From contig RGZA01000005.1 of assembly GCA_010031785.1 (NCBI GenBank), positions 1 through 39,539 of the forward strand: DNA of 39,539 bases, written 5' to 3'. The translations under genes were made by a program, and so were the position numbers. The notes below the pieces were generated by a model, which was given only the letters and a program-made list of their open reading frames with translations, was not told where the DNA came from and did not search any database. Positions 8,980 through 16,127 of this stretch are shown here, piece by piece; position 1 is the first letter of the stretch, and each line of letters starts with the position of its first letter. The stretch is from Alphaproteobacteria bacterium. GTDB taxonomy: Bacteria > Pseudomonadota > Alphaproteobacteria > UBA9219 > RGZA01.

Positions 8980-9461
8980 TTCAGTTTTGCGTAATCTTCA
9001 AGTGCAGATTGCAAGATACTATGCGCGGCGAGTTTATCAATTACCTCTGCGCGGCGTTTGTGGCGCAAGCCGATTTCTTCGGTTAGAAAATCCTGCATCG
9101 TGCTGGTGGTAAGACGTTCATCGTAAAAACTGATGTGTGGTTCATTCGAAAAGATGTTTTTTGCTTCCAAAATCTGTTGTGCAAAGAGTTTGATTTTTTT
9201 AGCGCTTGTGCCTTCGCTATCATCCATATTAAGCGGCAGACCGATCACAAGCCCGCCTGCATTGCGCTCGGCGATTAATGCGGCAAGGGCAGCCAGATCA
9301 TCTGCCAGTTTTTTGCGCTGAATCGTTAAGAGGGGTGAGGATTGCTTAAATTCCGGATCGCATACCGCAACACCAATGGTTTTGCTGCCTACATCAAGGC
9401 CCAGCAGGCATTGACCTTTTTTAACGCGCTTTAAAAGATGGGGCCATGGGTGAATGGGCAT
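8976..9461 (-). CDS. ruvX: RuvX/YqgF-family nuclease (pre-16S rRNA processing)
   Basis: The protein (161 residues) has an RNase H-like fold. The first motif is LLGLDVGSKTIGVAVCD, followed by GLVIGLPLNMDDSEG, SFYDERLTT and the C-terminal IDKLAAHSILQSALED. YqgF proteins process the 5' end of 16S rRNA and are related to Holliday-junction resolvases. An upstream in-frame ATG at 9521 would add 20 residues. I chose 9461 because MPIHPWPHLLKR matches the usual N-terminus in alphaproteobacteria and gives the usual length. No Shine-Dalgarno sequence is seen. The leader is one arm of the inverted repeat shared with gatC. The ligase gene follows with overlapping codons. Confidence 0.93.
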   Translation of the reverse strand: MPIHPWPHLLKRVKKGQCLLGLDVGSKTIGVAVCDPEFKQSSPLLTIQRKKLADDLAALAALIAERNAGGLVIGLPLNMDDSEGTSAKKIKLFAQQILEAKNIFSNEPHISFYDERLTTSTMQDFLTEEIGLRHKRRAEVIDKLAAHSILQSALEDYAKLK

Positions 9462-9600
9462 GGAACGAAGGGCCGGAGTTACGAAGGGACGAAGGGGAGA
9501 AGATTTATATCCTACCATCATTATTTTAATTTGCGCAAAGCCTCATCTGCTATAAAAGTAATGCCTTCGTCCCTTCGTAACTCCGGCCCTTCGTCCCATG
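9459..9600. repeat. 142-bp element with 37-bp inverted ends covering both ruvX and gatC start codons
   Basis: The left arm 9459-9495 and the right arm 9564-9600 are reverse complements at 36 of 37 positions, separated by a 68-base AT-rich spacer. Each arm ends in CATGG or CCATG, and that ATG is the start codon of the flanking gene. As a result ruvX and gatC mRNAs carry nearly the same 34-base pyrimidine-rich leader immediately before AUG. Inside each arm CGAAGGG/CGAAGG recurs three times. The spacer must hold any remaining promoters; TATAAAAG at 9551-9558 is a possible part of the gatC -10 region. The structure resembles a MITE. Confidence 0.85.
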
Positions 9601-9885
9601 ACAATCGATAAAAACACCGTTGCCCGTATTGCAAATCTCGCCCGCATCCGCCTCACCGAGGAGGAGCAGAATACCATGGCCAAGGAATTTCAGGGTATTT
9701 TGTCCTGGGTGGATCAACTTCAGGAAGTGAATACCGATAATATTCCCCCGTTAACCTCGGTCGTCGAAATCACGCTGCCCTTGCGCGAGGATAAAGTGAC
9801 CGATGGTGGTTATGCCGATGATATTCTGGCCAATGCGCCCAAACAGGCGGCTGGCTTTTTTGTTGTTCCAAAAGTTGTTGAATAG
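9598..9885 (+). CDS. gatC: Asp/Glu-tRNA amidotransferase subunit C
   Basis: GatC (95 residues) is the small belt that wraps GatA and joins it to GatB in the amidotransferase that turns misacylated Glu-tRNA(Gln) and Asp-tRNA(Asn) into the correct amidated forms. The N-terminal helix VARIANLARIRLTEEE and the central LPPLTSVVE-like segment (IPPLTSVVEITLPLRED) are diagnostic, as is the C-terminal ANAPKQAAGFFVVPKVVE. The ATG is the last codon of the right repeat arm. There is no purine-rich ribosome binding site before it, so initiation may be leaderless-like or depend on the arm. Confidence 0.96.
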   Translation: MTIDKNTVARIANLARIRLTEEEQNTMAKEFQGILSWVDQLQEVNTDNIPPLTSVVEITLPLREDKVTDGGYADDILANAPKQAAGFFVVPKVVE

Positions 9886-9892
9886 TCTCACA

Positions 9893-10073
9893 TACATCCC
9901 GGCGTAGGCCGGGATCCAGCAAAGCTGTTTTATAGAAGGCAGGAAAAAACTTTATGTCTACGCTGCTACCAACAAATCCTATGACACACTTAATGGAGAG
10001 ATTTGAGCGATGATCTTATTTCTTATTAAACACAATAACAAACATGCTGGATCCCCGCCTACGCCGGGATGTA
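9893..10073. repeat. Inverted REP doublet (REPIN-like) between gatC and gatA
   Basis: A 29-base unit at 9893-9921 and its reverse complement at 10045-10073 differ at one position. Each unit is itself an imperfect palindrome built on TCCCGGC/GCCGGGA around GTAG. The 123-base spacer is AT-rich with no palindrome. GGCGTAGGCCGGGATCC is a core I know as a dispersed repeat in alphaproteobacterial genomes. The doublet fills most of the 218-base gap and leaves room only for the gatA ribosome binding site. It may form a long hairpin in the gatCAB mRNA. Confidence 0.8.
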
Positions 10074-10103
10074 CGTATCATTCTGTATCTTTAGGATAAT
10101 CTC

Positions 10104-11585
10104 ATGTCATCATTACTTGAACTGACCCTTGCGCAAGCGCTGGATGGTCTGAAGACCAAAAAATTCACCGCAACCGAGCTGACGAATGATTACATCAAGG
10201 CAACGGAAAAATGCCGGGGCCTGAATGCCTATATTGTTGAAACGCCGGAGCTTGCGCTTAAGCAAGCCAAGGAATCCGATGCGCGTTATGCAAATGGCAC
10301 AGCACGGCCGCTTGATGGTATGCCCCTTGGTATTAAGGATTTGTTCTGTACTGATAATGTGCAGACAACTGCAGGCAGCAACATCCTGCGCGGCTTTAAA
10401 CCGCAATATGAATCAACCGTGACAAGCCAGTTGTTCCGCGATGGCGCGGTGATGTTGGGTAAGCTCAATCTTGATGAATTTGCGATGGGCTCCGCGAACA
10501 TTACTTCGGCCTATGGCAATGTGATTAATCCGTGGAGTGGGGCTGACCCAGTAAATGCTGCGCGTAAACTTGTGCCCGGTGGTTCAAGCGGTGGTAGTGC
10601 AGCGGCAGTTTCCGCACGCTGCGCCATTGCGGCAACAGGAACCGATACTGGTGGTTCAATCCGCCAGCCTGCGGCCTTTAGCGGCATTACCGGCATCAAG
10701 CCAACCTATGGCCGTTGCTCTCGCTGGGGGATTGTGGCCTATGCATCTTCGCTCGATCAGGCCGGCCCGATGACGCGCGATGTGCGCGATGCGGCGATCA
10801 TGCTGCGTTCGATGGCGGGATATGATGCGAAGGATTCTACATCAGTCAACCGCCCGGTGCCGAATTATCTTGATGCGATTGAAGGCGGTATTGCCGGCCT
10901 GCGCATTGGCATTCCAAAAGAATATCGCGTTGATGGCATGCCAGCGGAAATTGAAACGCTGTGGCAGCAGGGCATTAAGATGCTGCAGGATGCTGGCGCA
11001 GAAATCGTGGATATCAGTCTGCCACACACCAAATATGCACTTGCGACCTATTATATTGTCGCAACGGCGGAATGCTCTTCCAACCTTGCGCGCTATGATG
11101 GCGTACGTTTTGGTGAGCGCGAGATTGGCAAAAACCTGAATGAAATGTATGAAAATACCCGCGCCAAGGGTTTTGGCGCAGAGGTGCGCCGCCGGATTAT
11201 GCTTGGCACCTATGTATTGTCAGCGGGCTATTACGATGCCTATTACCTGAAGGGCCAGAAGGTGCGCAATTGCATTGCGCGCGATTTTGGACAGGCCTTC
11301 AAGCAGTGTGATGCGATTTTAACGCCAACCGCGCCATCGGATGCGTTTGCGATTGGTGAGAAGCAGGATGATCCGGTCAAGATGTGGCTTAATGACGTAT
11401 TCACTGTGCCGGTCAATCTGGCGGGTTTGCCAGCAATGTCACTGCCGGTTGGGTTGAGCGCAAATAAATTGCCGCTTGGCTTGCAGATTATTGGAAGGCC
11501 TTTTGATGAATCAACAGTTCTGGGCATTGGTGCAGCGCTTGAAGCAGCGGCTGGCTTTAAACATGTTCCACCATTTCACGCATAA
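10104..11585 (+). CDS. gatA: Asp/Glu-tRNA amidotransferase subunit A
   Basis: GatA (493 residues) is the glutaminase subunit that frees ammonia for transamidation. It belongs to the amidase-signature family with a Ser-cisSer-Lys triad. Visible are Lys78 in LGIKDLFCT, the Gly/Ser stretch [13 protein letters not shown] (158-170) carrying the cis-Ser, and the nucleophile Ser185 in [25 protein letters not shown]. The C-terminal region [15 protein letters not shown] is also typical. ATG 10104 has AGGA about 7 bases upstream. It follows gatC after the REP doublet and precedes gatB by 17 bases. Confidence 0.98.
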   Translation: MSSLLELTLAQALDGLKTKKFTATELTNDYIKATEKCRGLNAYIVETPELALKQAKESDARYANGTARPLDGMPLGIKDLFCTDNVQTTAGSNILRGFKPQYESTVTSQLFRDGAVMLGKLNLDEFAMGSANITSAYGNVINPWSGADPVNAARKLVPGGSSGGSAAAVSARCAIAATGTDTGGSIRQPAAFSGITGIKPTYGRCSRWGIVAYASSLDQAGPMTRDVRDAAIMLRSMAGYDAKDSTSVNRPVPNYLDAIEGGIAGLRIGIPKEYRVDGMPAEIETLWQQGIKMLQDAGAEIVDISLPHTKYALATYYIVATAECSSNLARYDGVRFGEREIGKNLNEMYENTRAKGFGAEVRRRIMLGTYVLSAGYYDAYYLKGQKVRNCIARDFGQAFKQCDAILTPTAPSDAFAIGEKQDDPVKMWLNDVFTVPVNLAGLPAMSLPVGLSANKLPLGLQIIGRPFDESTVLGIGAALEAAAGFKHVPPFHA

Positions 11586-11602
11586 GATTTCAGGAATACA
11601 CA

Positions 11603-13066
11603 ATGAACACGAATAAAAACTTGATCAAAGGCGAAACAGGCGATTGGGAAATTGTCATCGGCATGGAAGTGCATGCGCAGGTGCTTTCGGAAAGCAAACT
11701 TTTCTCCGGTGCAGCCACCGCGTTTGGCGCGGAGCCCAATGCGCAGGTGAGCTTTGTTGATGCTGCGATGCCCGGCATGCTGCCTGTGATCAATAAAAAA
11801 TGCGTGGAGCAGGCCGTGCGCACCGGTTTTGGCATTAACGCCAAGATCAATCTGCATTCGGTGTTTGACCGCAAAAATTATTTCTACGCCGATTTGCCAA
11901 GTGGTTATCAGATCAGCCAGTTTAAAGATCCAATTGTGGGCGAAGGAAAGATCGAGCTCGATATGCCCGATGGCACCACGCGCACGATTGGCATCACGCG
12001 TTTGCATCTGGAACAGGATGCAGGCAAAAGCCTGCATGATCAGAACCCAGCGGAATCTTATATTGATCTTAATCGCTCTGGCGTTGCGCTCATGGAAATC
12101 GTTTCCGAGCCTGATCTGCGCTCGGCTGAGGAAGCGGGCTTGTACCTTAAAAAGCTGCGCACCATCCTGCGCTATCTTGGCACCTGCGATGGTAATATGG
12201 ATGAAGGCAGCATGCGCGCCGATGTGAACGTATCGGTGCGTAAACCCGGCGGTCCGCTTGGCACACGCTGTGAAATCAAGAACGTCAATTCCATGCGGTT
12301 TGTGATGCAGGCGGTGGAGTATGAAGCGCGCCGCCAGGTTGAAATCATTGAAGGCGGCGGCGTGATCAAGCAGGAAACGCGCCTGTTCGATAATGCCAAG
12401 GGCGAAACACGCTCGATGCGCAGCAAGGAAGAGGCACATGATTACCGCTATTTCCCTGATCCTGATCTCTTGCCGCTTATTCTTGATGAGGCATGGGTTG
12501 CCAATATCAAGGCAACGCTTCCTGAATTGCCCGATGATCGCAAGCATCGCTATATCAAGGATTTTGGCTTGAGCGCTTATGATGCAGGCGTGCTGGTCGC
12601 TGAAAAAGACACAGCAGTTTATTTTGAAAAAGCTGCAAAAGGCCGCGAAGGAAAACTCGCCGCTAATTGGGTGATGGGTGAATTGTTCGGCGCACTGAAT
12701 AAGGAAAATAAGGGCATCAGCGAAAGCCCGGTGTCAGCAGAAGCGCTTGGCGGATTGCTTGACCTGATCCTCAACAACACGATTTCAGGCCGCACGGCAA
12801 AGGAAGTGTTTGAAGAAATGTATGCAAGCGGTAAGGCCGCAGCAGCCATTGTTGAAGAAAAAGGCCTGCAGCAGGTCAGTGATGTTGGCGCGCTTGAAAA
12901 AGCGATTGATGAAATCTTGGCGCAAAATCCGGATAAAGTTGCCGACTATCGCGGTGGTAAGGACAAGCTGTTTGGATTCTTTGTCGGTCAGGTGATGAAA
13001 AACACCGGTGGTAAAGCCAACCCTTCGCTCGTCAATGATTTGCTCAAGAAGAAATTAGCAGGATAA
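11603..13066 (+). CDS. gatB: Asp/Glu-tRNA amidotransferase subunit B
   Basis: GatB (487 residues) binds the misacylated tRNA, phosphorylates the acyl group with ATP, and amidates it with ammonia tunnelled from GatA. The core opens [22 protein letters not shown] and continues with [28 protein letters not shown] and [12 protein letters not shown]. The C-terminal YqeY-like tail runs from about residue 340 and ends [18 protein letters not shown] 11603 has CAGGAA about 8 bases upstream. It ends the gatCAB operon at a shared hairpin facing a small minus-strand gene. A 323-residue frame on the opposite strand (11576-12547) is a shadow. Confidence 0.98.
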   Translation: MNTNKNLIKGETGDWEIVIGMEVHAQVLSESKLFSGAATAFGAEPNAQVSFVDAAMPGMLPVINKKCVEQAVRTGFGINAKINLHSVFDRKNYFYADLPSGYQISQFKDPIVGEGKIELDMPDGTTRTIGITRLHLEQDAGKSLHDQNPAESYIDLNRSGVALMEIVSEPDLRSAEEAGLYLKKLRTILRYLGTCDGNMDEGSMRADVNVSVRKPGGPLGTRCEIKNVNSMRFVMQAVEYEARRQVEIIEGGGVIKQETRLFDNAKGETRSMRSKEEAHDYRYFPDPDLLPLILDEAWVANIKATLPELPDDRKHRYIKDFGLSAYDAGVLVAEKDTAVYFEKAAKGREGKLAANWVMGELFGALNKENKGISESPVSAEALGGLLDLILNNTISGRTAKEVFEEMYASGKAAAAIVEEKGLQQVSDVGALEKAIDEILAQNPDKVADYRGGKDKLFGFFVGQVMKNTGGKANPSLVNDLLKKKLAG

Positions 13067-13072
13067 TAGAAA

Positions 13073-13094
13073 AGGCCAGCAAACATACTGGCCT
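13073..13094. terminator. Bidirectional hairpin between gatB and a convergent small gene
   Basis: AGGCCAG (13073-13079) pairs with CTGGCCT (13088-13094). Read on the minus strand it is followed by TTTTCT, and on the plus strand by CTCTT. It is therefore a fair intrinsic terminator for the minus-strand gene and a weak one for gatB. Confidence 0.65.
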
Positions 13095-13118
13095 CTCTTA
13101 ACATTCGTTTTGAAAAAC

Positions 13119-13352
13119 TTATGCGTAGCCGCTAACGGTTTCCTGGAAGCGACGACGACGACCGCGACGTGGAACGCTTTCGCTAATGCCATCATCGGTG
13201 ATCCGTGCACCGGTGAGTGCTGAAAGTTCGCACATTGCTTTTTGAAGGGTAACTTTTTCGCGCAAATCATCGCGATCTTGGACTGTCATACAGCTCAATT
13301 TAATTTCGATTAAATCAATTAATGACGTTACTGTTTGTCTTGATAGGGACAT
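13119..13352 (-). CDS. Small conserved-looking protein with an arginine-rich tail
   Basis: This protein has 77 residues. I do not know its function. The N-terminal half, SLSRQTVTSLIDLIEIKLSC-MTVQDRDDLREKV, reads as an amphipathic helical pair. It resembles a short conserved alphaproteobacterial family with a LIDLVEIKL-type helix, as far as I recall. The C-terminal part is very basic (PRRGRRRRF, about 61-69), which could contact nucleic acid. ATG 13352 has AAAGGTG about 6 bases upstream, and the gene ends at a shared terminator hairpin. It is preceded by a long AT-rich gap that should hold its promoter. Confidence 0.7.
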   Translation of the reverse strand: MSLSRQTVTSLIDLIEIKLSCMTVQDRDDLREKVTLQKAMCELSALTGARITDDGISESVPRRGRRRRFQETVSGYA

Positions 13353-13774
13353 AGCCGCACCTTTTCCCAGAAATTGTTGAAAATCACTTTGTAATCAGCG
13401 AATGACATAGTTTTGCCAGAAATAAGTAAAAACAATGATAAGTTTGAACTAAAATTTCGTAAAAGATCCTTCAAAATCAGATAGTTAAGGCTTTGCTAAC
13501 CAGCTAAGTCGTTGAGATATATAAGGAGCGGTTTTTATCCCCAAAAGTTTTTTCAAAAAAAGTAAAACTAATTTCTATTCAGCATACAAAAGCAGGCTTT
13601 GAATGGCGGCGCGGCGCTGTTTTGCATGAATGATGCGTTTTGGCCTTTAAATACGCCTTTGAATATAGGAGGAATCCGCGCTCTTGTTTTTAAAGAACGA
13701 GCTTGCTACAAAGCACACACTATATATGTGATGAGCATATGCGGCGAAGTGTAGCGTTTTTGCTGATCTATTGT
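13353..13774. other. AT-rich intergenic gap without genes
   Basis: The 422 bases between the small minus-strand gene and the tandem repeats hold no credible gene. The left part is AT-rich and should hold the promoter of the minus-strand gene. Around 13660-13680 there is TATAGGAGGAAT, which looks like a ribosome binding site but is not followed by a convincing start codon. TATATATGTG at 13721-13730 could be the -10 element of the tRNA transcript, though I cannot place a good -35. The gap sits between housekeeping genes and an apparent insertion spot. Confidence 0.4.
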
Positions 13775-14017
13775 GGACAGGTGGCCGCCCGTTTGCCGAA
13801 AGGCAAACATAAAGTGCACCACGAGGCCTCCAATGGGGTTTCGTTTATGAAATGTGGACAGGTGGCCGCCCGTTTGCCGAAAGGCAAACATAAAGTGCAC
13901 CACGAGGCCTCCAATGGGGTTTCGTTTATGAAATGGGGACAGGTGGCCGCCCGTTTGCCGAAAGGCAAACATAAAGTGCACCACGAGGCCTCCAATGGGG
14001 TTTCGTTTATGAAATGG
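13775..14017 (+). repeat. Three 81-bp tandem repeats, each starting with the tRNA-Ser 5' end
   Basis: Units start at 13775, 13856 and 13937 and are identical except for their last base (T in the first, G in the next two). The tRNA gene begins at 14018, exactly one period on. Each unit opens with GGACAGGTGGCCG, the first 13 bases of the tRNA, so the 5' acceptor strand occurs four times in a row. Inside each unit GTTTGCC-GAAA-GGCAAAC forms a perfect 7-bp stem with a GNRA loop. CATAAA and TTTATG can close a second stem. Because 81 is a multiple of three, frames on both strands stay open through the array; I do not regard these as genes. Confidence 0.95.
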
Positions 14018-14109
14018 GGACAGGTGGCCGAGTGGCCGAAGGCGGCGGTTTGCTAAACCGTTATACGAGTAACATTGTATCGGAGGTTCGAATCCTCTCC
14101 TGTCCGCCA
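14018..14109 (+). tRNA. tRNA-Ser (anticodon GCU), CCA encoded
   Basis: The acceptor stem is GGACAGG (14018-14024) with CCTGTCC (14099-14105), discriminator G and encoded CCA (14107-14109). The D arm is GCC...GGC, and the anticodon loop TTGCTAA carries GCT at 14052-14054. A long variable arm closed by ATAC/GTAT marks it as class II. The T loop is TTCGAAT. The 92-base length suits tRNA-Ser, and GCU reads AGC and AGU codons. Confidence 0.96.
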
Positions 14110-14110
14110 C

Positions 14111-14148
14111 TAATAAAAAAGGCCCTTTTTAAAGGGCCTTTTTTATTA
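14111..14148. terminator. Strong bidirectional terminator after tRNA-Ser
   Basis: Two 18-base arms, TAATAAAAAAGGCCCTTT and its exact complement, flank a 2-base loop. A T-run follows the GC core on the plus strand and, by symmetry, on the minus strand. It starts one base after the tRNA CCA. Confidence 0.95.
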
Positions 14149-14164
14149 GATGATTAGCAGAGCT

Positions 14165-14234
14165 TCGAACCGATAAGAGGTTCGACAATTTTTGTGAGTA
14201 ACCAAGCTACGCGCAGGTTACGATCAAAAAATTG
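14165..14234 (+). promoter_or_regulatory. Two adjacent hairpins in the leader of the membrane-protein pair
   Basis: TCGAACC (14165-14171) pairs with GGTTCGA (14179-14185). Immediately after it, CAATTTTT (14186-14193) pairs with AAAAATTG (14227-14234), with an inner GTAACC (14198-14203) and GGTTAC (14216-14221) stem. The pair ends 38 bases before the first start codon. They could be a structured leader or remains of a mobile element. No T-run follows the second stem. Confidence 0.5.
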
Positions 14235-14272
14235 CAACTTTATGAGCAGCTCAGTCAGAGTTAGTAGAAAAT

Positions 14273-14881
14273 ATGGAATTTGTGCAGTTAAAATTCAAAG
14301 TACTAAGATTAGTATTTTCGCTTATTACCAGCGCTTTGCTGGCATGGATAATCACAAAAACTACTGAAGTAAATTTTATTACTGTATTTTTTCTCTTAGT
14401 AATAGGTCTCCCACTGGCAATTTGGCTTGAGCGTTTAAAAAATACGCCAGCTCATTTGCTAAGCGCGTGTCTAATGAACAAAGACTTGGTCAATGAAACA
14501 AAAAATAAATTAAGAAGGCTTCCGTTAAAAACAGCAGAAGAATGGAATGATTTTCAATCTTTCTATGATAGTGACCAAGCTATTGCTGAGCATACAGCTT
14601 CTGATTCAAAAGCATTTGCAGTATCAACGCGTTACAGTATTCAGACTCTAAGAGATACTGGTAATTTTTTAGACTTCATGAATTGCGGATTGATATCTTC
14701 GCGAGCAATTGACCAAATTTATTGGGAAATCGCCAATAAAGAGGAGGGGGAATTTGTCAGATCGAAAGGCTATGAAAGCTGGGCGGAATATATGGTAGAT
14801 CATGGTATTGGGGAAGATGTGCGTGAAAGTTATAAAGAAGCAGCCCTTAAAGAAAAACAGAAACGTGAAGGAAAAAAGTGA
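14273..14881 (+). CDS. Unrecognised two-span membrane protein with cytoplasmic helical domain
   Basis: I do not recognise this 202-residue protein. Two hydrophobic segments (about 11-29 and 34-51) form an N-terminal hairpin in the membrane. A charged, soluble region of about 145 residues follows. It contains ETKNKLRRLPLKTAEEWNDFQSFYD and a late stretch KGYESWAEYMVDHGIGEDVRESY, and ends in a basic tail KEKQKREGKK. Codon use and base composition are more AT-rich than the flanking housekeeping genes, and the gene lies just after a tRNA, both signs of transfer. There is no clear Shine-Dalgarno sequence before ATG 14273. Its stop overlaps the next start (TGATG), so the two are coupled and may form a complex. 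Confidence 0.75.
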   Translation: MEFVQLKFKVLRLVFSLITSALLAWIITKTTEVNFITVFFLLVIGLPLAIWLERLKNTPAHLLSACLMNKDLVNETKNKLRRLPLKTAEEWNDFQSFYDSDQAIAEHTASDSKAFAVSTRYSIQTLRDTGNFLDFMNCGLISSRAIDQIYWEIANKEEGEFVRSKGYESWAEYMVDHGIGEDVRESYKEAALKEKQKREGKK

Positions 14882-15351
14882 TGTACGAAACATCCTTTTG
14901 GGAAGGAACTGGAGCTGCTTTAATAAGCGTATTCTTAGGGGTGGCGTTTACTTATTTCCTTTCTACTCGTTCTGAAAAGCGCAGATTAAGCTCATACAAA
15001 TCAAGTCTTCGTGCAGAGATTGACCTCTGCAAAATAATGTCAGAAGAATATAATAAGCAAGACGCTCCTCAAGCCCCATCATGGCGGATGCCTACACATG
15101 CATGGACAAATTCATATCCTGAATTATTAAGCTTAGGGGTTATGACGCAAGAGCAAGTTACGGCACTTAATGAGATATACGTTGAAATCAACGCTCTTAA
15201 TCTTGGTCTGGATCAAATAAATGATGCCAGATTAATAGCGCGAGGGGCAGGAAATATTATGCAAGAGGAGGCTGATAGAAATAAACTAAAGGCCTCTAAA
15301 ATAATATCTAGGCATCAAAAAGCTTTAGACGCTTTGTCCTCAATAAAATAG
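14881..15351 (+). CDS. Unrecognised single-span membrane protein with helical domain
   Basis: This protein has 156 residues and no family I recognise. One membrane segment (about 11-27, GAALISVFLGVAFTYFL) is followed by a basic stop-transfer patch STRSEKRRLSSYKSSLR and a mostly helical soluble part with MTQEQVTALNEIYVEINALN and a lysine-rich end. A short proline-rich piece (QAPSWRMPTHAW) interrupts the helices. I chose ATG 14881, which overlaps the previous stop and has GAAGGA about 8 bases upstream; GTG 14878 is possible. Like its partner it is AT-rich. It ends 17 bases before the convergent zinc permease gene. Confidence 0.75.
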   Translation: MYETSFWEGTGAALISVFLGVAFTYFLSTRSEKRRLSSYKSSLRAEIDLCKIMSEEYNKQDAPQAPSWRMPTHAWTNSYPELLSLGVMTQEQVTALNEIYVEINALNLGLDQINDARLIARGAGNIMQEEADRNKLKASKIISRHQKALDALSSIK

Positions 15352-15368
15352 GTGTATGTCAGTTTAGG

Positions 15369-16127
15369 TTATACTCGCCTAATCCTATAAACGCAAAACG
15401 CTCCAACAGCAGCAATCGCATAGGACCAGACCAGCGTTGGGCCTGATGGCAAATCGGTGAATGCAGAAAAGACGAGGCCACCAAACACTGCTGCAAACGC
15501 AATGCACCAGCCCTGCATAATCCCTTTGCGACCCTCTACATGCGCAGTTGCAAGGGCAGGCAGGATCAGTGAAGCGAAAACAAGATAAATGCCGACAAGC
15601 TGCACCGACAAGGTGATGCTCGCTGCAAAAAGCGGATAGAAAAATCGTTTTGCAAGGTCATGACGAAAAAGCAGGATGTAGAGGATGGGTATGTAAACCA
15701 TTGCCGTCAGGCCGACCGCTTTCCATTGTACCCAGAGAATTTGTCCTGCGAGCAGATTGTTGACTTCCTCGCCGCCATGGGGGTCGCCGGAGAAAATAAG
15801 GATAACCAGTGATGCAGCAAGAACAAAGGCGCAGCCAATAAACGCTTCCTGTGTTGTTTGGCCTTTCTTTTCAAGCCATGAAAATGCAAGCGAGGCGGTA
15901 AGGGCGCAGATAAATGCAATTATCTGTCCGGCAATACCATCAAGGCCCAGCAAGACCGCAGCAGCAATCGCGCCTAATCCTGCAATCTGCGCCACGGCCA
16001 GATCAAGAAAGATGATGCCGCGCTTTAATACTTCGCGTCCCAGTGGCACATGGGTAGCAGCAACAAGTAGACCAGCAGCAAGTGCCGGGGCAATGAGCCC
16101 CGGCAAGCCGTTTAGGAATAACTCCAT
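15369..16127 (-). CDS. znuB: Zinc/manganese ABC transporter permease (ZnuB-like, ABC-3 family)
   Basis: The protein (252 residues) has seven to eight membrane helices. It is the inner-membrane channel of a cluster-9 metal uptake transporter. Family features are the early VPLGREVLKRGIIFLDLAVAQIAGLG, which includes the ATPase-coupling loop region, and later VQLVGIYLVFASLILPALA. The ATG overlaps the TAA of the binding-protein gene by one base, so translation is coupled. No ATP-binding subunit follows; the next genes downstream are on the other strand. Zn versus Mn cannot be told from the permease; zinc is inferred from the partners. Confidence 0.88.
   Translation of the reverse strand: MELFLNGLPGLIAPALAAGLLVAATHVPLGREVLKRGIIFLDLAVAQIAGLGAIAAAVLLGLDGIAGQIIAFICALTASLAFSWLEKKGQTTQEAFIGCAFVLAASLVILIFSGDPHGGEEVNNLLAGQILWVQWKAVGLTAMVYIPILYILLFRHDLAKRFFYPLFAASITLSVQLVGIYLVFASLILPALATAHVEGRKGIMQGWCIAFAAVFGGLVFSAFTDLPSGPTLVWSYAIAAVGAFCVYRIRRV

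Noticed and set aside
9954-10013. 20-codon frame inside the REP doublet spacer
   Set aside because: No ribosome binding site and no similarity that I know. A frame of this size is expected by chance in AT-rich spacer.
11576-12547. 323-codon frame antisense to gatB
   Set aside because: It lies wholly on the opposite strand of a clear gatB, and its composition reflects the codon bias of that gene.
13775-14017. CRISPR array
   Set aside because: The units are directly joined with no unique spacers, are far longer than CRISPR repeats, and no cas gene is present.
13703-14110. Open frames of 117 codons (plus) and 134 codons (minus) running through the tandem repeats and the tRNA
   Set aside because: They stay open because the 81-base period is divisible by three, and they run into the tRNA-Ser gene. 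The minus frame starts inside the tRNA, a common false call. No ribosome binding site or domain supports either.
14110-15368. Integrated element bounded by a second copy of the tRNA-Ser 3' end
   Set aside because: I looked for a repeat of the tRNA 3' segment after the membrane-protein pair and found none. No integrase gene is present in the window.
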